Below, piece by piece: positions 34,566 through 42,491 of a stretch of DNA of 64,000 nucleotides. Position numbers and translations under genes: made by a program. The stretch comes from JAFGOM01 sp964605795 (GTDB lineage Archaea > Halobacteriota > Methanomicrobia > Methanomicrobiales > Methanospirillaceae): contig CAZSDZ010000008.1 of assembly GCA_964605795.1 (NCBI GenBank), positions 10,943 to 74,942 on the forward strand, written 5' to 3'. The number at the start of each line of letters is the position of its first letter. The first letter of the stretch is position 1. The notes beneath the pieces are model-generated. The model did no database searches, was not told where the DNA came from, and worked only from the letters and a program-made list of their open reading frames with translations.

Positions 34566-35377
34566 TGAAACTGGAATTTAAAGACCTTCTTATTGATCAA
34601 ACCCGGTTTATCCTGAGTGATAGTTCTCCGGCTTTTGCCAACTCACTCAGGCGAGCCATGACCAGTGAAGTACTGACATTTGCCATAGAGGATGTCAGGA
34701 TCTACGACAATTCAAGTGCTCTCTTTGATGAGATGCTTGGACATCGTTTAGGATTAATTCCTATTGTCACCGAGTATACCGGTTACTCTTTCCGCGATGC
34801 ATGCAGTTGCAACGGTGCCGGGTGTTCCCAATGTTCGGTAACCTTCACCATGAGTGTGGAAGGGCCCCGCCTGGTGACTTCCGGAGATCTGATATCACAG
34901 GATCCCGTGATTAAACCGGTATCTGATGATATCCCGATTGTAAAACTGGAATCCGGGCAGAAAATCGTCATAGAAGCACGTGCAATCCTGAATGCAGGAA
35001 ACGAGCACGTGAAATGGCAGCCCACGACGATATGCGGTTACAAGAACTATCCGGTCATTCGTATCGATAATAATTGTGACGGTTGCGGCCACTGTGTCGA
35101 GGCATGTCCAAAGGAAATCCTGGCAGTAGTTGATGGAACCGTCTCGGTAAAGGATGGTATGGACACGGAGTGTTCATTATGCCGGCTTTGTGAGCAGGCT
35201 TGTCTTAATAGCGGGATTGGCGAAAAACCTGCCATACATATCGATATGGATTCAAAACGGTTTCTCTTTACGGTGGAAAGTTGTGGTTCACTTCCCCCGG
35301 CAACGATAATCAAAGAAGGATTGCAATTCCTGAAAAATCAATCAGACAACCTTCTCGAGACACTCGAGGACCTGTAA
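34565..35377 (+). CDS. rpoD: RNA polymerase subunit D with two [4Fe-4S] sites
   Basis: 270 residues; the archaeal alpha/Rpb3 counterpart that pairs with subunit L to seed polymerase assembly. The dimerisation part begins FANSLRRAMTSEV. An inserted ferredoxin-like domain carries two complete cysteine sets: C171, C174, C177, C181 (with CP) and C203, C206, C209, C213. Both sets could bind a [4Fe-4S] cluster. Two-cluster D subunits are known in some methanogens. It starts in the rps11 stop codon. Confidence 0.97.
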   Translation: MKLEFKDLLIDQTRFILSDSSPAFANSLRRAMTSEVLTFAIEDVRIYDNSSALFDEMLGHRLGLIPIVTEYTGYSFRDACSCNGAGCSQCSVTFTMSVEGPRLVTSGDLISQDPVIKPVSDDIPIVKLESGQKIVIEARAILNAGNEHVKWQPTTICGYKNYPVIRIDNNCDGCGHCVEACPKEILAVVDGTVSVKDGMDTECSLCRLCEQACLNSGIGEKPAIHIDMDSKRFLFTVESCGSLPPATIIKEGLQFLKNQSDNLLETLEDL

Positions 35378-35390
35378 TGAGGTGCTGGAG

Positions 35391-35756
35391 ATGAAGAAGA
35401 ATAGTATAAAATCAAATCCACAGATATCGGACCTGATCTCAAAATTAAAACGGACATCACGCGAACAAGATGTGAATATCTGGCGTGATGTCGCAGTGAG
35501 ACTGGAAAAACCCAGGAAAAGTTATGCTGAGGTTAATATCAGTAAGATCAACCGGTATGCATCAGAAGGTGAGATACTTCTGATACCGGGAAAGGTACTG
35601 GGAAGCGGGGTGCTCGAGTTTGGCGTTTCTGTCGCAGCACTCAGTTTTTCAGAGGCCGCTATTGATAAGATAGCAGCAGTTTCCGGGAGATGTATGAGTA
35701 TTGAAGAACTTGTCGAGTCAAATCCGACCGGCAGCATGATACGGATTCTGAGGTGA
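35391..35756 (+). CDS. rpl18e: Ribosomal protein L18e
   Basis: 121 residues from the ATG at 35391, which follows GAGGTG by six bases; a start nine bases earlier would lack a good site. Motifs: NPQISDLISKLKR, WRDVAVRLEKPRK, AEVNISKINRYA and LLIPGKVLGSG. Large-subunit protein related to bacterial L15. Part of the conserved series. Confidence 0.95.
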   Translation: MKKNSIKSNPQISDLISKLKRTSREQDVNIWRDVAVRLEKPRKSYAEVNISKINRYASEGEILLIPGKVLGSGVLEFGVSVAALSFSEAAIDKIAAVSGRCMSIEELVESNPTGSMIRILR

Positions 35757-35763
35757 GGCTTGC

Positions 35764-36186
35764 ATGGTAACAATTATAGACGGTGAAGGTCTGCTCCTTG
35801 GAAGACTCGCAAGTATGGTTGCAAAACGTGCTCTTTTGGGAGAAGATGTTGCAATCATCAATGCAGAGAAAGTAGTCATATCCGGAAGCAGGGCACGGGT
35901 CTTATCAGCATATAAACAGAAGAGAGAACGGGGATCCCGTGAAGGTGGTCCTTTCTTCCCAAGACGACCGGATCACATACTGAAACGGACGATTCGTGGT
36001 ATGCTTCCATACAAGCGTCCACGTGGTGCTGATGCACTCAAACGCGTAAAAGTGTATGTTGGAACTCCGTACGAGTTCCAGGGGCAGGTTACCGAGACGA
36101 TTGAGGGGGTTCACAAAAATACCCTTAATAATCCGAATTACGTGACCCTTGCTTCAGTCAGTTCCTTTTTGGGAGCAAAATTCTAA
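35764..36186 (+). CDS. rpl13: Ribosomal protein L13
   Basis: 140 residues, archaeal L13. Motifs: IIDGEGLLLGRLASMVAK, VVISGSRARVLSAYKQKRERG, RRPDHILKRTIRGMLPYK and RGADALKRVKVYVG. Large-subunit assembly protein. Starts seven bases after rpl18e. Confidence 0.97.
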   Translation: MVTIIDGEGLLLGRLASMVAKRALLGEDVAIINAEKVVISGSRARVLSAYKQKRERGSREGGPFFPRRPDHILKRTIRGMLPYKRPRGADALKRVKVYVGTPYEFQGQVTETIEGVHKNTLNNPNYVTLASVSSFLGAKF

Positions 36187-36199
36187 TTGCGGTGACATA

Positions 36200-36601
36200 A
36201 TGGCAAATGCAATAAATACAAGCGGGAAGAGAAAGACTGCGATTGCCAGGGCAACGCTTCGGCCTGGAAAAGGGGTTATCCGGATTAATTCAGTTCCCCT
36301 TCATCTCTACTCAAGCGAGCTTGTACGGATGAAGATATCTGAACCGTTACAACTAGCTCCTGAGGCGATTCGCAATGTTGATGTCTCTATTAAGGTTCGT
36401 GGTGGTGGAATTATGGGCCAGGCTGAGGCCGTACGGACTGCGCTGGCACGAGGTATTGTCAGGTGGCATAATGATCCTCAGATAAAGGATATGTATCTCT
36501 CCTATGACCGGGGTCTGCTTGTCAATGATTCCCGGCAGAAAGAAACAAAGAAACCCCATGGTCGCGGAGCCCGAAAGAAATTCCAGAAGTCATACCGGTA
36601 A
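36200..36601 (+). CDS. rps9: Ribosomal protein S9
   Basis: 133 residues from the ATG at 36200; GGTGA stands four bases before it, and in-frame starts further upstream would lie within rpl13. Motifs: TSGKRKTAIARATLRPGKG, VRGGGIMGQAEAVRTALARG and a final GRGARKKFQKSYR, whose end reaches the P-site tRNA. Confidence 0.97.
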   Translation: MANAINTSGKRKTAIARATLRPGKGVIRINSVPLHLYSSELVRMKISEPLQLAPEAIRNVDVSIKVRGGGIMGQAEAVRTALARGIVRWHNDPQIKDMYLSYDRGLLVNDSRQKETKKPHGRGARKKFQKSYR

Positions 36602-36641
36602 GAAATTTAAGGATGAGAAGTAACAATATGGGCACACATAC

Positions 36642-36830
36642 ATGATACCGATTCGCTGTTTCACATGTGGAAAGGTTATCTCCCGTGGATATGAGGAATA
36701 TAAGCGCCGGAGAATCGAGGGAGAGGATCCTGAACAGATCCTCGATGATCTTGGTATGGATCGGTATTGTTGCCGGCGAATGCTCTTAACTCATAAAGAG
36801 ATAATCGATGAGATTAATCCGTATCAGTGA
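36642..36830 (+). CDS. rpoN: RNA polymerase subunit N
   Basis: 62 residues, Rpb10 homologue. Zinc site formed by CFTCGKVIS near the N-terminus and DRYCCRRMLLTH further on, both typical. The stop codon TGA is immediately followed by the first base of tRNA-Pro, with no spacer. Confidence 0.97.
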   Translation: MIPIRCFTCGKVISRGYEEYKRRRIEGEDPEQILDDLGMDRYCCRRMLLTHKEIIDEINPYQ

Positions 36831-36905
36831 GGGGTCGTGGGGTAGCCTGGACTATCCTATGGCGTTCGGGATGCTGTGACCTGAGTTCAAATCTCAGCGA
36901 CCCCA
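36831..36905 (+). tRNA. tRNA-Pro (anticodon CGG)
   Basis: 75 bases. Acceptor GGGGTCG/CGACCCC with discriminator A; T arm CTGAG-TTCAAAT-CTCAG. Anticodon loop TTCGGGA gives CGG. The anticodon stem TGGCG/TGCTG is held by three G-U pairs and two G-C pairs, weaker than usual. It lies between rpoN and rpoK in one transcript. Confidence 0.9.
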
Positions 36906-36933
36906 TCATTATCGAGTATTTTGAGGATTGTTA

Positions 36934-37104
36934 ATGCAACAGTACACACGCTATGAAAAATCCCGCATTGTTGGGGCACGTGCCCTACAGATATCCATGG
37001 GTGCGCCGATTCTGATACAGACAACGAGTATCGACCCGCTCGAGATTGCACTTGAAGAATTTGACAAGGGTATGGTCCCGATAACGGTGAAGCGAAAGAA
37101 GTGA
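36934..37104 (+). CDS. rpoK: RNA polymerase subunit K
   Basis: 56-residue omega/Rpb6 homologue. Seen: YTRYEKSRIVGARALQISMG, then PILI and a C-terminal LEIALEEFDKGMVPITVKRK. Normal archaeal length. GAGG lies about eight bases before the ATG, and it is 28 bases after the tRNA-Pro end. Archaeal gene order (rpoN-rpoK-eno-rps2) is kept. Confidence 0.96.
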   Translation: MQQYTRYEKSRIVGARALQISMGAPILIQTTSIDPLEIALEEFDKGMVPITVKRKK

Positions 37105-37113
37105 CGGTATGGT

Positions 37114-38310
37114 ATGACGAACATACGCAAGATTCACCTGCGTGTCATCCTTGACTCACGGGGTAATCCGACAATTGAGGCAGATATCACCACTGATCAT
37201 GGATACGGACGGTTTGCTGCACCCAGTGGTGCGGTTACCGGCATGTACGAAGCACGGGTCCGGGATCCAATTGAGGCCCTCTCCTATGGCAGGGAACATG
37301 TTATCCCGCGCCTTATCGGTGAAGATTCGCTTGATCAGGTCGGCATTGATGCCCTGCTCCATGATATTGATGGCTCATCTGATTTTGCCACGATTGGAAC
37401 GAATCTTGCTATCACGTTATCGCTTGCAAACGCAACCGCGGCAGCTGCTGCAACAGGAGTCCCCTTATACCAGCATATTGGCGGACTCTTTATCGCTGGA
37501 CCTCCGCTTCCCCTTGCGCATGTCCTTGGTGGCGGGGTATCAACCCACATGGAGACAGGGATAAAGGAGTTTCTTGTTGCACCAGTCGGTGCACCATCAG
37601 TAACCGAAGGGGTGTTTGCAAATGCACAGGTTCATCATGCTATCGGTTCGTTGCTTGCCTCAGAAGGCATCTTCTGTGGGAAAGGTGATGAAGGGGCCTG
37701 GTCTGCACCGGTTACCGATATAAAAGCCTTAGAGATAGTCAGTTCTGCGGCCGCAGAAGTATCAGACGAATGCGGGTTTGGTATTGATATTGGTATTGAT
37801 GTTGCTGCCGGTGAGATCTATGATCCAGAGACAAAAATGTACTGTTCCCGTCAGGGGGACCGGTCACCGGAAGAACAACTGGCATATATATCAGGGCTGG
37901 TTCGGGATAATCATCTTGTGTACGTTGAAGATCCGCTCTTTGAAGATGACTATGAACTGACTGCAGAACTGACCGCGAAGGTTGGAGGTTCCTGTCTTGT
38001 CTGCGGTGACGATCTCTTTGCTACGAATACATCCCGTATCAGGCAGGGGATACAGGCTGGTTCTGCCAATTGCGTCTCGATAAAACCAAACCAGGTCGGG
38101 ACACTGACCGATACATTTGAGTCGGTAAAATTAGCCCGCAGTCACGGGCTTGAGACGGTTATGAGTCACCGATCTGGTGAGACAACCGATACAACAATTG
38201 CACATCTTGCGACCGCTTTTGAGTCAGTATTTCTTAAGACCGGTGCTGCAGGTGGAGAACGAATCGCGAAATTAAATGAATTAATTCGAATAGAGGAGGA
38301 AATGGAATGA
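37114..38310 (+). CDS. eno: Enolase-family protein with altered active-site residues
   Basis: 398 residues, at the locus where archaea keep phosphopyruvate hydratase. Conserved: GDEG (E193), the metal aspartate in EDPLFEDDYE, GDDLFATNT, the catalytic lysine in SIKPNQVGT (K324), SHRSGET (H352) and the end IAKLNELIRIEEEM. Two canonical positions differ when aligned by eye to yeast enolase: the metal-binding serine of SGASTG is valine here (SGAVTGMYEA, V41), and the histidine loop NGGSHAG reads GGGVSTHMETG, so the aligned histidine is S143 with a histidine two residues later (H145). It may still be active, or may be a divergent enolase. Starts nine bases after rpoK; overlaps rps2 by four bases. 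Confidence 0.88.
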   Translation: MTNIRKIHLRVILDSRGNPTIEADITTDHGYGRFAAPSGAVTGMYEARVRDPIEALSYGREHVIPRLIGEDSLDQVGIDALLHDIDGSSDFATIGTNLAITLSLANATAAAAATGVPLYQHIGGLFIAGPPLPLAHVLGGGVSTHMETGIKEFLVAPVGAPSVTEGVFANAQVHHAIGSLLASEGIFCGKGDEGAWSAPVTDIKALEIVSSAAAEVSDECGFGIDIGIDVAAGEIYDPETKMYCSRQGDRSPEEQLAYISGLVRDNHLVYVEDPLFEDDYELTAELTAKVGGSCLVCGDDLFATNTSRIRQGIQAGSANCVSIKPNQVGTLTDTFESVKLARSHGLETVMSHRSGETTDTTIAHLATAFESVFLKTGAAGGERIAKLNELIRIEEEME

Positions 38311-38915
38311 ATGAAAATGAGATGGAGATAGAGATTAACGAACCACTCGTGAGCGTTGAAGAGTACCTTGCTGCAGGTGTTCATATCGGCACCCAGCAGA
38401 AGAGCATAGATATGAAGAAGTTCATCTACCGCGTACGTGGTGACGGACTGTATATTCTTGACATCAGGGAGACTGATGAGAGGATAAAACTTGCTGCAAA
38501 GTTTCTCTCACAGTTTAATACCTCAAATATTCTCGTGGTCACATCACGGCAGTACGGCCAATGGCCTTCACGGATGTTTGCAAAGAGTCTCGGTGCAATG
38601 GAGATGATTGGACGTTTCATCCCGGGACTTCTGACGAACCAGAACCTGAAGGGATACATTGAACCGGAGGTTGTAGTTGTCACCGATCCTATCAGCGATG
38701 CCCAGGTCATCACCGAGGCAACACAGGCAGGAATTCCGGTTGTTGCACTCTGTGACACGAATAATATGACCCGGTTTGTTGATGTTGTTATTCCAACCAA
38801 CAACAAGGGAAGAAAAGCACTCTCAATGGTATACTATCTTCTTACCCGTGAACTCCTGAAATACAAGGGCATTACCACCGATCTTACCCAGGAAGATTTC
38901 GAGACAGATCTGTAA
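38307..38915 (+). CDS. rps2: Ribosomal protein S2
   Basis: 202 residues. Motifs: EEYLAAGVHIGTQQKS, RVRGDGLYILDIRETDERI, FIPGLLTNQNLKGYIEPEV and ATQAGIPVVALCDTNN. Binds the small subunit between head and body. Starts with an ATGA overlap with the enolase gene. A terminator-like hairpin follows its stop codon. Confidence 0.97.
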   Translation: MNENEMEIEINEPLVSVEEYLAAGVHIGTQQKSIDMKKFIYRVRGDGLYILDIRETDERIKLAAKFLSQFNTSNILVVTSRQYGQWPSRMFAKSLGAMEMIGRFIPGLLTNQNLKGYIEPEVVVVTDPISDAQVITEATQAGIPVVALCDTNNMTRFVDVVIPTNNKGRKALSMVYYLLTRELLKYKGITTDLTQEDFETDL

Positions 38916-38936
38916 GAGAAAGGTTCATCTTTCTCT
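38915..38936 (+). terminator. Hairpin after rps2
   Basis: AGAGAAAG, loop GTTCAT, CTTTCTCT: a perfect eight-base-pair stem starting in the rps2 stop codon, followed by TTT. It could end or thin out transcription before the memo-isoprenoid genes, or act as a processing site. Confidence 0.4.
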
Positions 38937-38955
38937 TTAGAGATCATGAGATAGT

Positions 38956-39756
38956 ATGAAGATCCGTTCGTGTCAGCTGGCCGGAATGTTTTACCCTGGT
39001 GAACCGTCCCGTCTTTTAGCGATGATGGAGGACTTCTTTGGTTCTCCTAATACCGGGTGCCCTGATGCACTGGGTATTCTCTCTCCCCATGCAGGATATG
39101 TGTATTCCGGGAGAACTGCTGCTGTGGCATATTCTGCAATAGCAGAAGGATTTGACGGGACGTTTGTTGTTATCGGACCAAGCCACCGTGGATTTGCCAC
39201 AACAGTATCAGGAATCCCCTGGGATACACCACTGGGGCCGGTAATGACCGATACCCGTCTTGTTTCTGCATTATCGCTTCCGGTTCATGAAGAGATAATG
39301 GCATATGGACATGAAAACTCAATTGAAGTACAGATCCCCTTTATCAAATACCGGTTTCCACAGGCACGGATCGTTCCTCTCATGATGGGTCCGCAGACCC
39401 GCACTGAGGTACAACGGCTATCAGAGCATCTCGCGTCTGCAATAATGGATTATAAAACCCCTGTCCGTATTGTTGCATCCAGTGACTTCTCCCATTACAT
39501 TCCTGCAACAGAAGCACGAAAGAAGGATATGTATGCAATTGAGGCTCTGTTAAGCCTTGATACCTGGGAATTCTTCCGCAGGATACAAGAGCAGGATATC
39601 TCAACCTGCGGGTACGGACCGGTCGGGGTTATGATAGAAACCTTAAAAAAAGTCTCTTCTGCACAAAAAGCGTTCCTTCTTTCGTATACGACGAGTGGGG
39701 ATGTTAGTGGCGACTATGACCAGGTGGTTGCCTATGCCGCTGTGGCGGTGGTGTGA
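38956..39756 (+). CDS. MEMO1-family protein (AmmeMemoRadiSam system protein B)
   Basis: 266 residues of the MEMO family: RSCQLAGMFYPGEPS at the N-terminus, LSPHAGYVYSGRTAAVAYS, VIGPSHRGF, GHENSIEVQIPF and SSDFSHYIP. These histidines match the putative metal-binding cleft of the fold. Family members often accompany an AMMECR1 protein and a radical-SAM protein, none of which is nearby. In archaea the gene often sits between rps2 and mevalonate kinase, as here. Stop overlaps mvk (TGATG). Function unknown. Confidence 0.94.
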   Translation: MKIRSCQLAGMFYPGEPSRLLAMMEDFFGSPNTGCPDALGILSPHAGYVYSGRTAAVAYSAIAEGFDGTFVVIGPSHRGFATTVSGIPWDTPLGPVMTDTRLVSALSLPVHEEIMAYGHENSIEVQIPFIKYRFPQARIVPLMMGPQTRTEVQRLSEHLASAIMDYKTPVRIVASSDFSHYIPATEARKKDMYAIEALLSLDTWEFFRRIQEQDISTCGYGPVGVMIETLKKVSSAQKAFLLSYTTSGDVSGDYDQVVAYAAVAVV

Positions 39757-40625
39757 TGGCCACGTATAGTGCCCCGGGAAAGGTATTCTTATTTGGTGAA
39801 CACGCGGTTGTCTATGGGAAGCCTGGTATTGCCATCGCAATAAAACCACGGGTATATGTAACCGTCAGGAAGGCAAGTCAGGTTCATCACGGCAAATCAC
39901 CGTATATTGAGGCATGTTTTAAGGAGATGGGTGTTCGTGGCAGCATTTACATCAACTCCCAGATACCCAGTTCATCGGGTCTGGGATCATCTGCAGCGGT
40001 AACCGTTGCAACCCTTGCCGCGATAAACGATGAGTACGAGATGGGATTGACCCGGGAAGATATTGCAGATACGGCATTTAGTATCGAAAAGAATGTTCAG
40101 AAGGGCAGGGCAAGCCCTACTGACACGTCGGTCTCAACCTATGGCGGGATGTTCTTTATCATGGAAGGGAAGAGGAGACGGCTTGCCCCTCAAAATTATA
40201 ACATGGTGATCGGCAATTCCATGATCTCTCACAGCACAACACGGATGATAGAACAGGTGGCAGAGATGCGGAATAGAAATCCTGAGATCTGCAACCCTGT
40301 TCTTGATGCTATCGAGGGTGTTACCATGGAAGCGATGCGATACCTGCATGATTCTCAGCGCCTGGGAAAGCTCATGGATGTGAACCATGCCCTTCTTGAT
40401 GCGATTGGTGTCGGTCATCCGGTTCTGAGCCGTCTTGTACTTGCAGCCCGGGCTACCGGTGCCTATGGTGCAAAGACGACCGGTGCAGGGGGTGGCGGAT
40501 GCATGATTGCGCTGGCCCCGAAAAATTTCAGGAACCGAATCGCAGGTGCAATCGAGGTATTTGACGGGCGGGCTATCATCACATCAGTAGATACGGAAGG
40601 TGTCAGAAAGGAGAATGATGGATAG
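39756..40625 (+). CDS. mvk: Mevalonate kinase
   Basis: 289 residues, GHMP kinase family. Motifs: YSAPGKVFLFGEHAVVYGKP, the ATP loop PSSSGLGSSAAVTVAT, and TTGAGGGGCMIAL near the C-terminus. Phosphorylates mevalonate in archaeal lipid precursor synthesis. Starts at the ATG overlapping the memo stop (TGATG), preferred over the GTG at 39753. Overlaps ipk by eight bases. Confidence 0.96.
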   Translation: MATYSAPGKVFLFGEHAVVYGKPGIAIAIKPRVYVTVRKASQVHHGKSPYIEACFKEMGVRGSIYINSQIPSSSGLGSSAAVTVATLAAINDEYEMGLTREDIADTAFSIEKNVQKGRASPTDTSVSTYGGMFFIMEGKRRRLAPQNYNMVIGNSMISHSTTRMIEQVAEMRNRNPEICNPVLDAIEGVTMEAMRYLHDSQRLGKLMDVNHALLDAIGVGHPVLSRLVLAARATGAYGAKTTGAGGGGCMIALAPKNFRNRIAGAIEVFDGRAIITSVDTEGVRKENDG

Positions 40626-41397
40626 ACAGATCCTTCTCAAGATCGGAGGGAGTGTGATTACTGACAAATCCGGCTCTGGAGAGGTCAGGATAGATGTGTT
40701 GGATTCCATTGCAGGAACCCTTGCCGCCTACAAGAAGAGTCGTGGTCATACTCCTCTGCATCTCCTCGTGGTGCATGGTGCCGGAAGTTATGGTCATCCC
40801 GAGGCCTCCCGGTACCGGATACCAAAAGGAGTTACCCCTGCAAATGTCGCCGGTATTTATCACACGCACCGGGCAGTCTCAAGGCTCGATGAGATGGTGG
40901 TATCATCACTTCGGTCCGCCGGGCTTGAAGCGGTTGGAATCCATCCTCTCCATGGATCTCTAGCAAAAAGCGGGCTTTTGGTACAGTATCCGATCAAACA
41001 GATAAAACTCATGATGGAGATGGGTGTGATACCGGTCCTTCATGGTGACGTGGTCATGGACTGTGTACAGGGTGCATGTATCGTATCAGGAGACCAGCTG
41101 GTTCGCGTTTACGCCCGGGAACTTACGATGGGAAGGGTCGGTCTTGCAACGGATGTACCTGGACTTCTCGGAGAAGACGGCCTGGTAATCAGGAGATTAC
41201 AGGCAATGCAGGATGTAGAGATCCATACCTTACACTCGAATGCTCCTGATGTGACCGGTGGAATGCATGGGAAGATAAATGAACTTCTCAGGCTTGCGAG
41301 AGATGGAATACCTTCAGAGATATTTCATATCTCACGGCTCTCTGACTTTCTTGCAGGAACCGATCATGGCGGAACCTGTATCTCTTCGGAGGTCTGA
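40618..41397 (+). CDS. ipk: Isopentenyl phosphate kinase
   Basis: 259 residues, amino-acid kinase fold. Begins MDRQILLKIGGSVITDKS; LVVHGAGSYGHPEA contains the substrate-binding histidine; VIPVLHGDVVMD and ATDVPGLLGEDG complete the site. Converts isopentenyl phosphate to diphosphate, the last step of the archaeal mevalonate variant. The start at 40618 is four bases after AAAGGAG; an ATG three bases earlier is a less likely alternative. Stop overlaps fni (TGATG). Confidence 0.95.
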   Translation: MDRQILLKIGGSVITDKSGSGEVRIDVLDSIAGTLAAYKKSRGHTPLHLLVVHGAGSYGHPEASRYRIPKGVTPANVAGIYHTHRAVSRLDEMVVSSLRSAGLEAVGIHPLHGSLAKSGLLVQYPIKQIKLMMEMGVIPVLHGDVVMDCVQGACIVSGDQLVRVYARELTMGRVGLATDVPGLLGEDGLVIRRLQAMQDVEIHTLHSNAPDVTGGMHGKINELLRLARDGIPSEIFHISRLSDFLAGTDHGGTCISSEV

Positions 41398-42491
41398 TGG
41401 AGAAGAGTGCCTTTACCCCTGTACGGAAACTGGATCACCTGCGAATCTGCCTTGAGGAGAATGTGGAATCAGGATGGACCGGGTTTGGTGATGTCCGGCT
41501 TGTTCATCAGGCACTTCCTGATGCCGATATGGACAGTCTTTCTTTACAGACACGATTTCTCGGCCATACCCTTGGATCCCCTCTCTTTATCTCGGCAATG
41601 ACCGGCGGTCATCCCGAGACAAGAGCAGTGAATAAGAACCTTGCGCTCGCTGCAGAGAAGTATCAGATCGGGATTGGTGTCGGCTCACAACGCGCTGCCA
41701 TCGAGGATCCAAGTCTGCGGGATACCTTCTCTGTCGTGCGGGAAACTGCACCTGATGCGTTCGTGGTTGCAAATCTTGGTATCGTCCAGATACGTAATTT
41801 CGGACTCTCATGGGCAGAAGAAGCAATCTCGATGATAGATGCTGACGCCCTTGCGGTCCACCTGAATTTTCTCCAGGAAGCGATTCAGCCGGAAGGTGAT
41901 CACGATGCAAGCGGTTGCCTGCAGGCTCTCGATGAGATATGCAGGAGCTGTACGGTACCGGTTATTGTCAAGGAGACCGGGTGTGGTTTTTCCTATCATA
42001 CTGCAAAGCAGTGCTATGCAGCCGGTGCTGCTGCGGTTGATACCGGTGGCTGGGGCGGATCCTCGTGGGCAATGATCGAGAGTTACCGTGCCAGGGATAG
42101 TAGTGAAATATCTGAACAACAACTCGAAGAACTCGGACAGTTATTTGCAGATTGGGGAATACCAACAGCGGTAAGTGTCTTTGAGGTGAGCAAATTACGT
42201 GGCCCTCTTATTGCGAGCGGAGGGCTACGAACAGGGATTGATATCGCAAAAGCACTGGCTTTGGGGGCAGATATTGGAGGAATGGCCCTCCCCCTGCTTA
42301 AGCCTGCATGTACAGGCCCGGATGCCCTTTTTGAAACGATAGATTCGATACACCGGCAGATCCAGGTTGCAATGTTCTTGTCAGGATGCAAAAGGGTATC
42401 TGATCTCGCACAAGCCAGGTGCTACATAACGGGGAGAACCCGGGATATGATACCTATGATACATAATACGGAGGATTATAATGGAGATTGA
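41397..42491 (+). CDS. fni: Type 2 isopentenyl-diphosphate isomerase
   Basis: 364 residues, FMN-dependent TIM-barrel enzyme that interconverts IPP and DMAPP. Motifs: RKLDHLRICLEENVE, LFISAMTGGHPETRAVN, IGVGSQRAAIED, VVANLGI, VIVKETGCGFS and IASGGLRTGIDIAKALALGA. Starts in the ipk stop codon and overlaps rnj by 11 bases. Confidence 0.96.
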   Translation: MEKSAFTPVRKLDHLRICLEENVESGWTGFGDVRLVHQALPDADMDSLSLQTRFLGHTLGSPLFISAMTGGHPETRAVNKNLALAAEKYQIGIGVGSQRAAIEDPSLRDTFSVVRETAPDAFVVANLGIVQIRNFGLSWAEEAISMIDADALAVHLNFLQEAIQPEGDHDASGCLQALDEICRSCTVPVIVKETGCGFSYHTAKQCYAAGAAAVDTGGWGGSSWAMIESYRARDSSEISEQQLEELGQLFADWGIPTAVSVFEVSKLRGPLIASGGLRTGIDIAKALALGADIGGMALPLLKPACTGPDALFETIDSIHRQIQVAMFLSGCKRVSDLAQARCYITGRTRDMIPMIHNTEDYNGD

